Source: Chloroflexota bacterium
GTDB lineage: Bacteria; Chloroflexota; Ktedonobacteria; Ktedonobacterales; Ktedonobacteraceae
DNA: 34,120 bases
Assembly: GCA_902812455.1 (NCBI GenBank)
Contig: CADDZH010000054.1
Coordinates: 1 to 34,120, forward strand
Direction: 5' to 3'
Made by a program: the position numbers and the translations under genes. The notes under the pieces were generated by a model. That model was not told the origin of the DNA. It saw only the letters and a list, made by a program, of their open reading frames with translations, and made no database searches. This document shows positions 24,432 through 32,799 of this stretch, one piece after another. Within the stretch, counting starts at the first letter, position 1. Every line of letters begins with the position of its first letter.

Positions 24432-24848
24432 ATGCGATCAGTAAATACTTCCGTTTGGACTCTCAACCGGCTCTTTGCTCTGGTTGTTGGGGTCGTCTTT
24501 TTACTCGTTGGAATTTTAGGCTTTATTCTTGACCCGACGAAAGGAGCCCTGCTGGGTCTCTTCAATGTGAATATCGTTCACAACCTCGTTCACCTCGTTG
24601 TAGGCATTTTGGGAATAACTGCGGCATTCACAGGATGGTCACGCTATTATAACTGGGGACTTGGCATTGTTTACTTACTCGTAGGAATACTTGGCTTCAT
24701 CCCTGCCCTTAATCCTGGTGGGAATCTGCTTGGGATAATGGCTCTGAATCTGGAGGATAACATCCTGCACTTGGTGGTGGGTGGGGCAGCAGCAATTATC
24801 GGCTTTTCTGTCCGAGATTATCCAGCACAGCACCCAGCAACTGTCTAA
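24432..24848 (+). CDS. DUF4383-family four-helix membrane protein
   Basis: ATG 24432 with AAAGGAGA seven bases upstream gives 138 residues; an earlier start at 24396 would lie inside the palindrome. Four membrane helices (about 11-32, 52-67, 74-90, 110-126). It is internally duplicated: VVFLLVGILGFI and IVYLLVGILGFI begin the two halves, and NVNIVHNLVHLVVGILG and ALNLEDNILHLVVGGAA close them. The conserved NxxHNxxHLxxG pattern is typical of DUF4383. No activity is known for the family; its members are often stress-related membrane proteins. A strong hairpin follows the stop at 24863-24883. Confidence 0.85.
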   Translation: MRSVNTSVWTLNRLFALVVGVVFLLVGILGFILDPTKGALLGLFNVNIVHNLVHLVVGILGITAAFTGWSRYYNWGLGIVYLLVGILGFIPALNPGGNLLGIMALNLEDNILHLVVGGAAAIIGFSVRDYPAQHPATV

Positions 24849-24862
24849 GCAACTGAAAGGTA

Positions 24863-24883
24863 TGGTGGAGCTATGCTCCACCA
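24863..24883 (+). terminator. Hairpin after the DUF4383 gene, probable terminator
   Basis: TGGTGGAGC 24863-24871 and GCTCCACCA 24875-24883, 9 perfect pairs with a 3-nt loop. The T tract is poor (GGTGTTTCATGTTT), so efficiency is uncertain. Confidence 0.6.
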
Positions 24884-24948
24884 CAGGTGTTTCATGTTTC
24901 GTGTAAGTACCATATCGTTTTCATTTCACTGCCCGCCCGGATGTCGAA

Positions 24949-25572
24949 ATGAACTTCAATGATAGCGACCCTTTCACTGGGACTACTTCGAGCTCCACCA
25001 GCCGGTTAAGCGATGAAAGTCTTATCAATGCCATTGCCAACGGTGCTGTCTGGGCGATGGAACAGCTTTACCTGCGCTACAGGGTCTTGCTCTATTCCCT
25101 GGTCTACCACATGGTAGCCGACCACCAGGTCGCTGAAGACCTTTTACAAGAGGCCTTTCTGGCTGTGTGGCATCATGCTAGGTCGTATTCGCCACAAGCA
25201 GGCGCTGTTCGCAGTTGGCTTTTTTCCATTGTCCACCATCGCACAATTGATTATTTACGCGCAGTGCGCCGCCGTTCCAGTAGCTTGCAAGAGACTCCAT
25301 GGGAGGAAGTCGAACAAGATGAACGGAACGCTGTTCCTGATGTTTGGCATGAAGCCTGGCGATCGGTACAAAGCGGACAGGTACGTAGAGCACTGATGGA
25401 AGTTCCCATCGAACAACGCATGGTCATCGAGTTGGCCTATTTTCAAGGCTGGACGCATTCTGAAATTGCTGAGGGCTGCCATATCCCCCTCGGAACAGTC
25501 AAAACACGCATGCGCCTTGGCCTCATACATCTCAAACGAGTACTAGAAGAGATGGGCATCTATGAAATGTGA
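24949..25572 (+). CDS. ECF-family RNA polymerase sigma factor
   Basis: A 207-residue extracytoplasmic-function sigma factor. Region 2 spans about 30-105 (AMEQLYLRYRVLLYSLVYHMV, AEDLLQEAFLAVWHHARSYSP, SWLFSIVHHRTIDYLRAVRRR, which bind core and the -10 element); region 4 spans about 145-200 (IELAYFQGWTHSEIAEGCHIPLGTVKTRMRLGLIHLKR, a helix-turn-helix that reads the -35 element). Region 3 is absent, as in all ECF factors. No strong ribosome site precedes the ATG. The next gene is its anti-sigma factor (17 bp downstream), an arrangement in which the sigma factor is held at the membrane until a signal arrives. No ECF promoter could be recognised upstream with confidence. Confidence 0.93.
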   Translation: MNFNDSDPFTGTTSSSTSRLSDESLINAIANGAVWAMEQLYLRYRVLLYSLVYHMVADHQVAEDLLQEAFLAVWHHARSYSPQAGAVRSWLFSIVHHRTIDYLRAVRRRSSSLQETPWEEVEQDERNAVPDVWHEAWRSVQSGQVRRALMEVPIEQRMVIELAYFQGWTHSEIAEGCHIPLGTVKTRMRLGLIHLKRVLEEMGIYEM

Positions 25573-25589
25573 GAGGAGGAGAGTTCTTA

Positions 25590-26357
25590 ATGACCTGCCA
25601 GGAATTTGAAGAGATATCAGGGGCATATGCGCTTGATGCGGTTACATCTTCTGAACGCCAGAAAGCAGAGGCACACCTTGCAACCTGTGCAAGATGTAGG
25701 GGCTTGCTTCAAGAATTGCGTGGAGCAGTAACGTTCTTGCCGCTAGCCGTCCAACAAGTGGAACCTCCAGACTCCTTGTGGGAGCGGCTACTCCCGACTC
25801 TTCAGCAAGAAAGCAAATTCCCTGCTGCGCTCCCTATACAACCCAGGCCACGTACAAGAAGGAAGGCATGGGCGCTACAGTTGCTGGCAGCGGCTGCTGT
25901 ACTGATGCTGGTTCTGCTTGTTGGGATGACAGCCTGGAATATAACTCTTACTCGTCAAGTCAGTTCGCTTGAGCAACAGCTTGCTCATGTACGCATTCAA
26001 CGGCTTGGACATATACGTGTATTGACCTATCAAGTCGAAGGCACTGATCCTGCCCAGAGGATAACAGGTACTCTACTCTACTTCCCTGAGCAACATCTCA
26101 CAGTGCTGACTATACATGGACTGCCGCCATTGCAGGAACCCCACGTCTATCAAGGCTGGCTACTGCATCTGCATGGCAAAGAGGTCACAACCGTAACCAG
26201 CATAGGTCTGCTGAACTTTGTTCATGGCACAGCAAGCCTATCCTTTACAGGCGATGTGACCAGGTATGATGCGGTAGCTGTTAGCCTGGAACCAGGGCCA
26301 ATGGCTACTCTTAAGGCACCGAAAGGAAAGGTGGTGGCCTTCGCTTCGCTTCGCTAG
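25590..26357 (+). CDS. Anti-sigma factor, ZAS/RskA type
   Basis: ATG 25590 has GAGGAGGAGA about nine bases upstream, giving 256 residues. Residues 1-45 form an anti-sigma zinc-finger domain with H29-x3-C33-x2-C36 (AEAHLATCARC), which holds the sigma factor. One membrane helix lies at about 95-117 (LQLLAAAAVLMLVLLVGM), then a coiled-coil-like stretch SLEQQLAHVR and an outer RskA domain (about 138-256: YFPEQHLTVLTIHGLPPLQEPHVYQGWLL, VAVSLEPGP). Zinc release or regulated proteolysis would free the sigma factor, by analogy with mycobacterial RskA. It is co-transcribed with the ECF gene. The inducing signal cannot be read from the sequence. Confidence 0.92.
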   Translation: MTCQEFEEISGAYALDAVTSSERQKAEAHLATCARCRGLLQELRGAVTFLPLAVQQVEPPDSLWERLLPTLQQESKFPAALPIQPRPRTRRKAWALQLLAAAAVLMLVLLVGMTAWNITLTRQVSSLEQQLAHVRIQRLGHIRVLTYQVEGTDPAQRITGTLLYFPEQHLTVLTIHGLPPLQEPHVYQGWLLHLHGKEVTTVTSIGLLNFVHGTASLSFTGDVTRYDAVAVSLEPGPMATLKAPKGKVVAFASLR

Positions 26358-26400
26358 GCGTGAGGGTGCAAGACTGGCGGTTGCATCCGCTCGATCTTGA

Positions 26401-26413
26401 GTGATACTATCAC
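26401..26413. promoter_or_regulatory. Small perfect palindrome after the anti-sigma gene
   Basis: GTGATA C TATCAC, 6-bp arms with a one-base centre. The 257-bp gap 26358-26614 holds no gene; the only other point of note is a CAATTG palindrome near 26488. Could be an operator for the CBS gene, or chance. Confidence 0.3.
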
Positions 26414-26614
26414 ATACATGAGAAGTTCCTACCTGTATTCTTCAGTTTTTGTTTACAGTAGCAACCCCTCTCTGATTTTTCAACCTCCAATTGTTGGTGG
26501 AACCCCCTTGTTCCTCTTGGATGCTAAAAAATGACGCGGATATGGTATTATTGATCAAGGCAGGAATCGTATCGTTCTGCTAGCAGCTCACCAGCACCCG
26601 AAGGAGCGTGCCCG

Positions 26615-26998
26615 ATGATCGCACAAGATATCATGACTCGCAAGGTCTACACCATCCACCCGGAGGCGAGCGCGCAAGAAGTAGCGCAACTCCTCGCTGA
26701 GAAACGTATTAGCGGTGTGCCGGTTGTCAACCAGGACAACAAAATTATCGGTATTGTCACTGAGGCGGATATCATCAGCAAAGTGAACAGGGAGGGCCTG
26801 CGCGTTGCTGACATTATGAGCCGCGAAATTATTAGCGTCGATGAGCAGACGCCCGTTGCCGATATTGCTGCGCTGCTGAGCGAGCGCAAGATCAAGCGTG
26901 TGCCGGTGGTAAGCAACGGCTGCCTTGTAGGCATTGTAAGTCGCGCGGATATTGTACGAGCTGTGGCACAGGGGCATTTGATCATCCGGCAGTGGTGA
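26615..26998 (+). CDS. CBS-domain pair protein
   Basis: A 127-residue protein consisting only of two CBS domains (about 1-60 and 65-125): IMTRKVYTIHPEASAQEVAQLL...GVPVVNQDNKIIGIVTEADII and IMSREIISVDEQTPVADIAALL...RVPVVSNGCLVGIVSRADIV. Such pairs bind adenine nucleotides in the cleft and act as sensors of energy state, often with another protein. GAAGGAG lies nine bases before the ATG. It is a single gene, not in close contact with either neighbour (60 bp to the next). Partner unknown. Confidence 0.93.
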   Translation: MIAQDIMTRKVYTIHPEASAQEVAQLLAEKRISGVPVVNQDNKIIGIVTEADIISKVNREGLRVADIMSREIISVDEQTPVADIAALLSERKIKRVPVVSNGCLVGIVSRADIVRAVAQGHLIIRQW

Positions 26999-27057
26999 GT
27001 CACGGCATATACTATCAGCGTTACCTCGAGGTAAACATTTCGTCTTCTCTGTTGTAG

Positions 27058-28794
27058 ATGTTTACCGGTGGTGCAATGATGGGCTGTGATCAGGGCATGA
27101 AATATTTGAAAAACCATATACATGCTATATGGGCGTCTCTTATCATCCTTTTAGGCACAGCGCTGCGAATTGTATTGCTCGGCGCTGGCTGGCCGTCCCC
27201 GAATAGCGATGACGCGACGATGGGCCTGGTGGCCTTACACATTGCCTATCATGGAGAACACCCCATCTTCCTTTATGGCCAGGCCTATATGGGCACATCT
27301 GAAGCCTACGTCGCGGCGGCGTTGTTCCGCATCTTTGGCCCTTCTCTCTTCACGTTGCGCATTGGGCTGGCAGCGTTCTTTGCTCTTTTCCTCGTAGGCA
27401 TGTATTTCCTGACGAGCCAGCTTTATTCAAAGAGCCTGGCGCTGATCGTGCTGGGTATCCTGAGCCTGGGGAATATTGTGATGTTCTACTGGCAGTTGCG
27501 CACCACCGGCGGCTATCCAGAACTATTGCCCTGTGCTGCGCTCCTCTTCCTGCTTGCTTTCTGGCTGGCTCGCTCATATAGCCCCGATTTACCTGCAAAG
27601 AAGCGCTGGCTGCGCCTTGCCGGCTTTCTCGGGTGGGGATACCTGGCAGGATTTGGCCTGTGGTCAGACACACTCATCGCACCTTTTATTCTGACAACCG
27701 GCCTTCTTATCCTTATATTCTGCTGGCATGAATGGAAAACCTGGGCCCCCATTTTTCTCATCCTGGGCTTCGTTCTCGGTATCCTACCCACCATCCTCTA
27801 CAATATCAATGTCCCATTTGAGCAAGGCTCGCTCTATGCCTTCCTGCATACCTACAACACAGACACTACAGGGCAGGCTCTGCAGCAAGTTCCCCTGTCA
27901 AACCGGCTTCTAGGTACATTCCAGGTTGCCCTGCCAGAGGCTACAGGCGATTACCTGTTCTGTACCAATTTGCATATGCCAGATTTCCAGATACTGACGC
28001 CTGGTTATCGCCATTGCACCCTGCTGCAAGGCGGCTGGAGCCTGGGTTATTTCGTCCTCTACGTTATTGCAGTTTATCTCGCCATCTCTAGTTTGTGGAA
28101 ACTACGCACAAGCGCAATGGCCAGCAAGGATCAACCTCAAGAGCACAGGCTCGCTATTATCAACCAGGCTACTCGCCTGGCGCTGCTGGCCACCGCTGCC
28201 CTCGTCATCCTTCTCTATACCTATAGCCCCGTTGCCGCTCTCGAGCCTGGGCTTAGCGCTCGCTACCTGATAGGCCTCAGTATCGTTACTCCTGCTGTGC
28301 TTGCGCCGCTCTGGAACGGAGCAATCGTTTTTAAATCGTTTAAATTGTTGCCGGCTCCCTGGCTCGAAAAGCTCTGGGCCGGCGCCAGAGCCATCATATT
28401 GCTCTACATCATTGCCATTTTGCTCGTGGGAACTGTCAATACATTGCAGGCTATTGCTCCTACCCAGGCCGTAAACCAGCACCGGCAGGCCCTGGTGAGC
28501 GAATTGGAGCATACCGGCGCTACGCGCATCTACACCGATTACTGGACGTGCGATCTCGTCGCTTTCCTGAGCAACGAGCGCATCATTTGCAGTGTGATTG
28601 ATGAACAACTGAATCCCGGTATCAATCGCTATCCTCCCTATACACGCATTGTACAGGCCGATCCTCGTGCCTCTTACGTCCTGCCTGTGGGTTCTCCTGA
28701 AGCCAGCGCCTTTGCCAGGAAGGCAGGCCAATCAGGTAAGCACTATCGACACTTCGTTTTTGATGGCTATGACATCTATCAACCGGTATCGTGA
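27058..28794 (+). CDS. GT-C type membrane glycosyltransferase (PMT/ArnT/GT39-like)
   Basis: A polytopic protein of up to 578 residues with about 11 helices. The N-terminal helix (about 23-43) is followed by WPSPNSDDATMGL with the paired acids D51/D52, the catalytic-type loop of GT-C enzymes that use polyprenyl-phosphate sugars, then FLYGQAYMGTSEAYVAAALF. The C-terminal soluble part (about 470-578: TGATRIYTDYWTCDLVAFLSNERIICSVIDEQLNPGINRYPPY) is like the outer domain of many DUF2029/GT39 proteins. It would transfer a sugar to a protein or lipid outside the membrane. The start is unsure: 27058 has no ribosome site, and ATG 27097 (MKYLKNHIHAIW) would also keep all helices. Acceptor unknown. Confidence 0.82.
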   Translation: MFTGGAMMGCDQGMKYLKNHIHAIWASLIILLGTALRIVLLGAGWPSPNSDDATMGLVALHIAYHGEHPIFLYGQAYMGTSEAYVAAALFRIFGPSLFTLRIGLAAFFALFLVGMYFLTSQLYSKSLALIVLGILSLGNIVMFYWQLRTTGGYPELLPCAALLFLLAFWLARSYSPDLPAKKRWLRLAGFLGWGYLAGFGLWSDTLIAPFILTTGLLILIFCWHEWKTWAPIFLILGFVLGILPTILYNINVPFEQGSLYAFLHTYNTDTTGQALQQVPLSNRLLGTFQVALPEATGDYLFCTNLHMPDFQILTPGYRHCTLLQGGWSLGYFVLYVIAVYLAISSLWKLRTSAMASKDQPQEHRLAIINQATRLALLATAALVILLYTYSPVAALEPGLSARYLIGLSIVTPAVLAPLWNGAIVFKSFKLLPAPWLEKLWAGARAIILLYIIAILLVGTVNTLQAIAPTQAVNQHRQALVSELEHTGATRIYTDYWTCDLVAFLSNERIICSVIDEQLNPGINRYPPYTRIVQADPRASYVLPVGSPEASAFARKAGQSGKHYRHFVFDGYDIYQPVS

Positions 28795-28815
28795 GGGGCG
28801 AGGGCCCCCACATAA

Positions 28816-31251
28816 TCACGCGCACACATCCTGCGCTACCTGATGCACTGTTCCATCCCATATAATATAGCCCGATTGAAATGCCTGCCGGTAGTAGCTG
28901 TCTGAACCGAGGCCAGGGTCGGAGTAGGGCAATAGCGCCGAAGTGGGATAGCCATGGCATCCATTCACTCCGTGATCCACCAGCATGTAACGTGTCCAGA
29001 CGCCGCCATACACCCAGTATGCCGTCGTTGCGCCGTTTGCCAGCATGATCATTCCCTGAAGGGCAGAGCCGCCACCAAAATCCTGCACCAGGCCTGCTCC
29101 CCAGTTGTGCACTGCCGCTCCTCCGCCGTTGTCTCGCGGCAATCCTACCACATCTTCTCCCCCGTTTTGATTGAAGGTGGCTGTAAAGTAGCCGGCTATC
29201 GTGGCATCTGTCGCCCCGGCTCCTACCCAGTTGCGGTCGAAAGTGCCTGCTGTCCAGTCGGGGATAGTACAGGTGACGCAATAAACAAAACTATCGCTGG
29301 TATTGGTAAAATCTGATTGCGGTGGCAGCAGCGAGCTGCCCAGGCTTGGCAGGTAGTTATCGGTCCAGCCATTTGCCAGGTATTGTGGATGGGCAGCAAA
29401 GTACCAGACATATTCCTCGTAGATCGAGCGGAATGGGGCCCCCGGATACCAGTGCCCATAGACCGAAGAAGGCACATCGTTGGGATTATTGCCATAGGCG
29501 CCGTTGTAGGCCCAGACGGCGAAGAACCAGTCATTGGCCTTGTACGGATCGTTCGGGTCGCTGCTTGAGACCACCCCGGCTGTGCCGTTCCAGGCCGAGA
29601 TCAATGACTGCACACCCGTACCGATATTGTAACTTTGATCTTCTTGAATCCTGGAAGCGTCGCTGCGGCAGTTGTTGCTCACTTTACACTGCGGAGGCAT
29701 ACCCCATGTCTGCTGGTATTCACCCCAACCGCCATCAAAACTTTCTACCGGCGAGCCAAGGGGTTCCCCGTTTACATCGTAATCGGAGGTGTTAAACTGG
29801 TGCCAGTTGCTCTCGACATACGCCACTCCATGCAGGATAGCTGCCGAGACGTGCGGCGCTCCCACAGGACCATCAGGGCAGGTGCCGTAGCACATCGTTG
29901 GAAGCGAGGGCGAATCGGCAAGATGCCCTGCATGTCCTTCCAGCATCCACTCATCTTGCTGGAACACACTTGCATTCAGTCTCCTGCCGATGGGATGAAT
30001 AGGATAGCCAAAGAAATTCGCCTGGATAGTGCCTGATACCCTGTGTATATGTGCCAGGGGAACAGGCGCCGCCCAGAACGCTTGCACGATCTGGCCACCA
30101 TAAGGAAGTACAAGGCGCTCTGTGGCGCCGCTGCCTGTATCGGCCAGCAAAAGCGCTTCCTGGGCAGGCACGCCTGCAATGCCCTGAGCGGCCAGATCTT
30201 GACGTATGCTCATTACCTGGGACATGACCAGCACTCGCCCATCATGAGAGCGATTGAGAGCCGTTGTTGCCGGGCCAAAGCGAGAGGCATCAAAGAGCGG
30301 AGGGATGTTTGTTGCTGCGCCGCCTGCCAGGCTAATACGTATAAGCGTGTAGCGTAACGGCTGCCAGCTCAGCACCCGCTCGCACACAACAGATTCTCCA
30401 TCGTTACCCATTGCCAGTACATTTCCCGGCAGGATATCAGGCGGGAGCGTAGCAACGAACGTGGCAGCCTGCTGCGCGGTACCTGCATCCAGCCGCAGCA
30501 GCGCTACCGGCTGCTGCGGGCGAGCCAGGGCCAGTATCAATTTGCCGGAGCGATCAACGCCAACCAGTCTCAACGAGCTATCATCCTGGCGCTGGCGAAA
30601 AATGGTGCTGTCATGCCCGCTCAAATCCACGCGATGGATCTCGTCATAGCCTGTCAATGGTATGTTATAGCGTGCGGGCTGGATTGTATGGGTAAGTGCC
30701 TGCGCACCCATTGAAATGGCTTTGGTCATGGCAGAACCGTAAGAAAGCTGTTGCCTGCCTGTATGGTAATACAGCGCCCGGCTATCAGGCGACCAGATAA
30801 CTTCATCGCCATAAGCCACGCCGCCGGGCACGAGCAGCGAGCTGACCTGCCCATCCGTGGATAGTATGCTGAGCGATGCCCCATTCAGGGAGGTGTTATA
30901 ACCATCTCGCGAGGGAGTGAGCAGCGCAAGGTAGCGGCCGTCTGGTGAAGGGAACAAGAGAGGCGTGACCGGCTGCGGCTTGCGCGCGATAGCCATAACG
31001 GGCATGGCCTGTTGCAAATTGGCTGCCGGAGCCCGGTAGACCACAAGCGGGCCGTAGGGCTGTTGCTGGCTGCTGAAGGCAACTGTATAGATAAGGTCGT
31101 AGTTGTGCTGGCTCCAGGTGCCTGTCGTGGCGAGACCTTGCACATTCTGAGCGGCGCCGGAGGAGGCAAATATAGATGCACGGAAGAACCAGTTCACCTG
31201 TGCCAGGAGAACCAGCGCCACCACAAGAACTACCAGACATGTTCGTTTCAC
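28816..31251 (-). CDS. Secreted multidomain protein: beta-propeller, lysozyme-like fold, LGFP-like repeats
   Basis: GTG 31251 (AAGGGG about ten bases upstream) is preferred; an in-frame GTG at 31263 adds four residues. The 811-residue protein has an N-terminal signal/anchor (about 5-27) then a TolB/PD40-like region (about 60-400) with repeated FSPDGR/WSPDSR blades. A lysozyme-like domain follows (about 465-625): AILHGVAYVESNWHQF with a candidate catalytic Glu at about 480, GGWGEYQQTWGM and WFFAVWAYNGAYGNNP, in the pattern of SLT-type transglycosylases. Cysteine pairs around CYGTCPDG and QCKVSNNCRS point to disulphides outside the cell. The end (about 695-775: VVGLPRDNGGGAAVHNWGAGLVQDFGG, NGCHGYPTSALLPY) looks like LGFP repeats that hold cell-wall polymers. 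It likely acts on or senses the wall. Confidence 0.82.
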   Translation of the reverse strand: MKRTCLVVLVVALVLLAQVNWFFRASIFASSGAAQNVQGLATTGTWSQHNYDLIYTVAFSSQQQPYGPLVVYRAPAANLQQAMPVMAIARKPQPVTPLLFPSPDGRYLALLTPSRDGYNTSLNGASLSILSTDGQVSSLLVPGGVAYGDEVIWSPDSRALYYHTGRQQLSYGSAMTKAISMGAQALTHTIQPARYNIPLTGYDEIHRVDLSGHDSTIFRQRQDDSSLRLVGVDRSGKLILALARPQQPVALLRLDAGTAQQAATFVATLPPDILPGNVLAMGNDGESVVCERVLSWQPLRYTLIRISLAGGAATNIPPLFDASRFGPATTALNRSHDGRVLVMSQVMSIRQDLAAQGIAGVPAQEALLLADTGSGATERLVLPYGGQIVQAFWAAPVPLAHIHRVSGTIQANFFGYPIHPIGRRLNASVFQQDEWMLEGHAGHLADSPSLPTMCYGTCPDGPVGAPHVSAAILHGVAYVESNWHQFNTSDYDVNGEPLGSPVESFDGGWGEYQQTWGMPPQCKVSNNCRSDASRIQEDQSYNIGTGVQSLISAWNGTAGVVSSSDPNDPYKANDWFFAVWAYNGAYGNNPNDVPSSVYGHWYPGAPFRSIYEEYVWYFAAHPQYLANGWTDNYLPSLGSSLLPPQSDFTNTSDSFVYCVTCTIPDWTAGTFDRNWVGAGATDATIAGYFTATFNQNGGEDVVGLPRDNGGGAAVHNWGAGLVQDFGGGSALQGMIMLANGATTAYWVYGGVWTRYMLVDHGVNGCHGYPTSALLPYSDPGLGSDSYYRQAFQSGYIIWDGTVHQVAQDVCA

Positions 31252-31268
31252 CTCTATGAACACCCCTT

Positions 31269-31293
31269 TTTGAACTTTAAGGCAAAGTTCAAA
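31269..31293. promoter_or_regulatory. Perfect 10-bp inverted repeat before the propeller/lysozyme gene
   Basis: TTTGAACTTT 31269-31278 and AAAGTTCAAA 31284-31293 with spacer AAGGC. It begins 18 bp upstream of the GTG at 31251 and lies just downstream of a TATTAT-like box (31299-31304, minus strand), so it would fall in the leader or at the start of transcription: a candidate repressor site or leader hairpin. Confidence 0.5.
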
Positions 31294-31333
31294 CGTGAAT
31301 AATAGTCCTTAACAGCTCGGAGGATAATTACAG

Positions 31334-31400
31334 ATGTCATCCTGAGCGGAGCGAAGGATCTGGTGCGTCAGGTACAGAGATGCTTCGCTCAACATGACAT
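31334..31400. repeat. Palindromic dispersed repeat, ATGTCATCCTGAGCG type, copy 2
   Basis: ATGTCATCCTGAGCGGAGCG, AAGGATCT, then AGATGCTTCGCTCAACATGACAT. It is a 67-bp compact form of 4886-4981. The rest of the gap 31252-31579 holds the inverted repeat above and the promoter below, and no gene. Confidence 0.8.
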
Positions 31401-31495
31401 AGCCGGACCTTTCGTTGATAAGGAACTGTCACGTTCAGTTGAACCTTGCCTAACAATTATGATCGGCAAGGGGTGAGCAGATCAGCAGGGGATGC

Positions 31496-31524
31496 TTGTC
31501 ATCCCCCTGGCCCTCCGCTATAAT
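31496..31524 (+). promoter_or_regulatory. Promoter of the signal peptidase gene
   Basis: TTGTCA at 31496-31501, 17-bp spacer and perfect TATAAT at 31519-31524. Transcription would start near 31531, leaving a leader of about 50 nt before the ATG. Confidence 0.8.
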
Positions 31525-31579
31525 GTGCGATGGAATAGATACTATGCCGCTCTACCCTCTGGTAAGCAGCGCAAATTAG

Positions 31580-32140
31580 ATGAGGTTAAACTTGAAACGC
31601 TCGCATTTAGCACGGGAAATAGTCGAAACTATAGCGCTGGCCTTGATCATCTTCCTGGTGGTTCGCTTCGCCATTCAAAGCTATCGCGTGCAGGGTACCA
31701 GTATGCAGCCAGGGCTACAAGATGGCGAGTATGTGCTGGTCAACAAAATAGCGTATCTCTTTCACGCTCCTGAGCGCGGGGATGTGATCGTTTTTCATTA
31801 TCCCTACAATACATCTGAAGACTTCATCAAGCGAGTAATAGGCGTGCCAGGGGATCATATTACATACAATAGCACCACTGTATGGGTTGATGGGGTCAAG
31901 CTCGATGAACCATATATCAGCCAGCCTGCTAACCCGTCGGCAAAAAGCCTGGTAGTGCCCCAGGGAGATTATTTTGTCATGGGAGATAACCGTCCTGCGA
32001 GCGACGATTCGCGCTACTGGGGGTTTGTTCCGCAGTACGATATTGTCGGCAAGGCTGTGGCGGTCTACTGGCCGGTCAACGACTGGGAACTTATCAATAC
32101 GTATCCTTCCGTCTTTGCTCAGGTTAAAGTGAATCCCTGA
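31580..32140 (+). CDS. lepB: Signal peptidase I
   Basis: A 186-residue membrane-bound serine peptidase that removes signal peptides on the outer face of the membrane. One N-terminal helix (about 13-33) anchors it. Catalytic S41 is in VQGTSMQPGL and the general base K84 in FIKRVIGVPGD; the late box GDYFVMGDNRPASDDSRYWGFV is complete. Length fits the short Gram-positive/Chloroflexota type. ATG 31580 has no good ribosome site, whereas TTG 31592 (residue 5) is preceded by GAGG at a fair distance; either is possible. It is probably co-transcribed with the next gene, 12 bp downstream. Confidence 0.95.
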   Translation: MRLNLKRSHLAREIVETIALALIIFLVVRFAIQSYRVQGTSMQPGLQDGEYVLVNKIAYLFHAPERGDVIVFHYPYNTSEDFIKRVIGVPGDHITYNSTTVWVDGVKLDEPYISQPANPSAKSLVVPQGDYFVMGDNRPASDDSRYWGFVPQYDIVGKAVAVYWPVNDWELINTYPSVFAQVKVNP

Positions 32141-32151
32141 AGGAGCCTACT

Positions 32152-32793
32152 ATGCAAGATTCAGAGCAAGAATATCCACTACACCAGCCGCACACGCGAT
32201 CCGGCAGTCGCCACGTTTTTGAGGGCGATGATGATCAACTTGAAGAAGACATTTCAACACCTCGCCGCCCACTACGCCAGCGAGCAGGAGGTATCGGTTT
32301 GCCGCGTAACCGCTTCAAGAACGCCCTCACTCTAGGCGTAATAGCAGGCCTTCTCGGCTGCGCCCAGGGCATTATCATTACCCTTGTCAATGCTCCTACT
32401 TACCATGCCTACGACATAGCCAGCGACCCAGCAGTCAAAAGTGCCATCGCCTCTACCATTTTTGGCTATACGATCCTGATATTTGTTTTGAACGTGTTGA
32501 TCTGCCTGGTGGCAGGTTTTATTGCAGGAAGGATTGCGGTTGAGCGCAGGCTAGGTTTTCTTGTAGGATTTATAGCGGGGCTGATTATCTGTGGGGTTGA
32601 GCTCCTGACACACTATATCCCCGGTTATCCAGGCAACCAGGCAGCTAGCGGCCTGAGCAATGCGCAGGTCATCACAGGCGGCATCATTGTCCTCCTGATC
32701 CTCTTTTTTATCTACGTGGTCATCCTGGGCCTGATCAGCCTCCTCGGCGCCTGGATTGCTACGAGGAGGCATCCGCATTATGCCGGGATCTAG
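32152..32793 (+). CDS. Four-helix membrane protein, unknown function
   Basis: A 213-residue protein starting 12 bp after lepB with AAGGAG seven bases before the ATG. The first 55 residues are polar and acidic (FEGDDDQLEEDIS) then basic (RRPLRQRAGG), followed by four helices at about 58-80, 102-126, 133-153 and 172-203. Glycine-rich helix faces (AGFIAGRIAVERRLGFLVGFIAGLI) suggest close packing or a small permease/assembly protein. I recognise no family. Shared transcript with signal peptidase suggests a link to protein export or simply a housekeeping pair. Confidence 0.8.
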   Translation: MQDSEQEYPLHQPHTRSGSRHVFEGDDDQLEEDISTPRRPLRQRAGGIGLPRNRFKNALTLGVIAGLLGCAQGIIITLVNAPTYHAYDIASDPAVKSAIASTIFGYTILIFVLNVLICLVAGFIAGRIAVERRLGFLVGFIAGLIICGVELLTHYIPGYPGNQAASGLSNAQVITGGIIVLLILFFIYVVILGLISLLGAWIATRRHPHYAGI

Positions 32794-32799
32794 TAAACT

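Noticed and set aside
28622..29281. Open frame of 219 codons on the minus strand
   Set aside because: Overlaps the 3' ends of two supported genes in another frame; composition is Arg/Ser/Gly-rich as in shadow frames.
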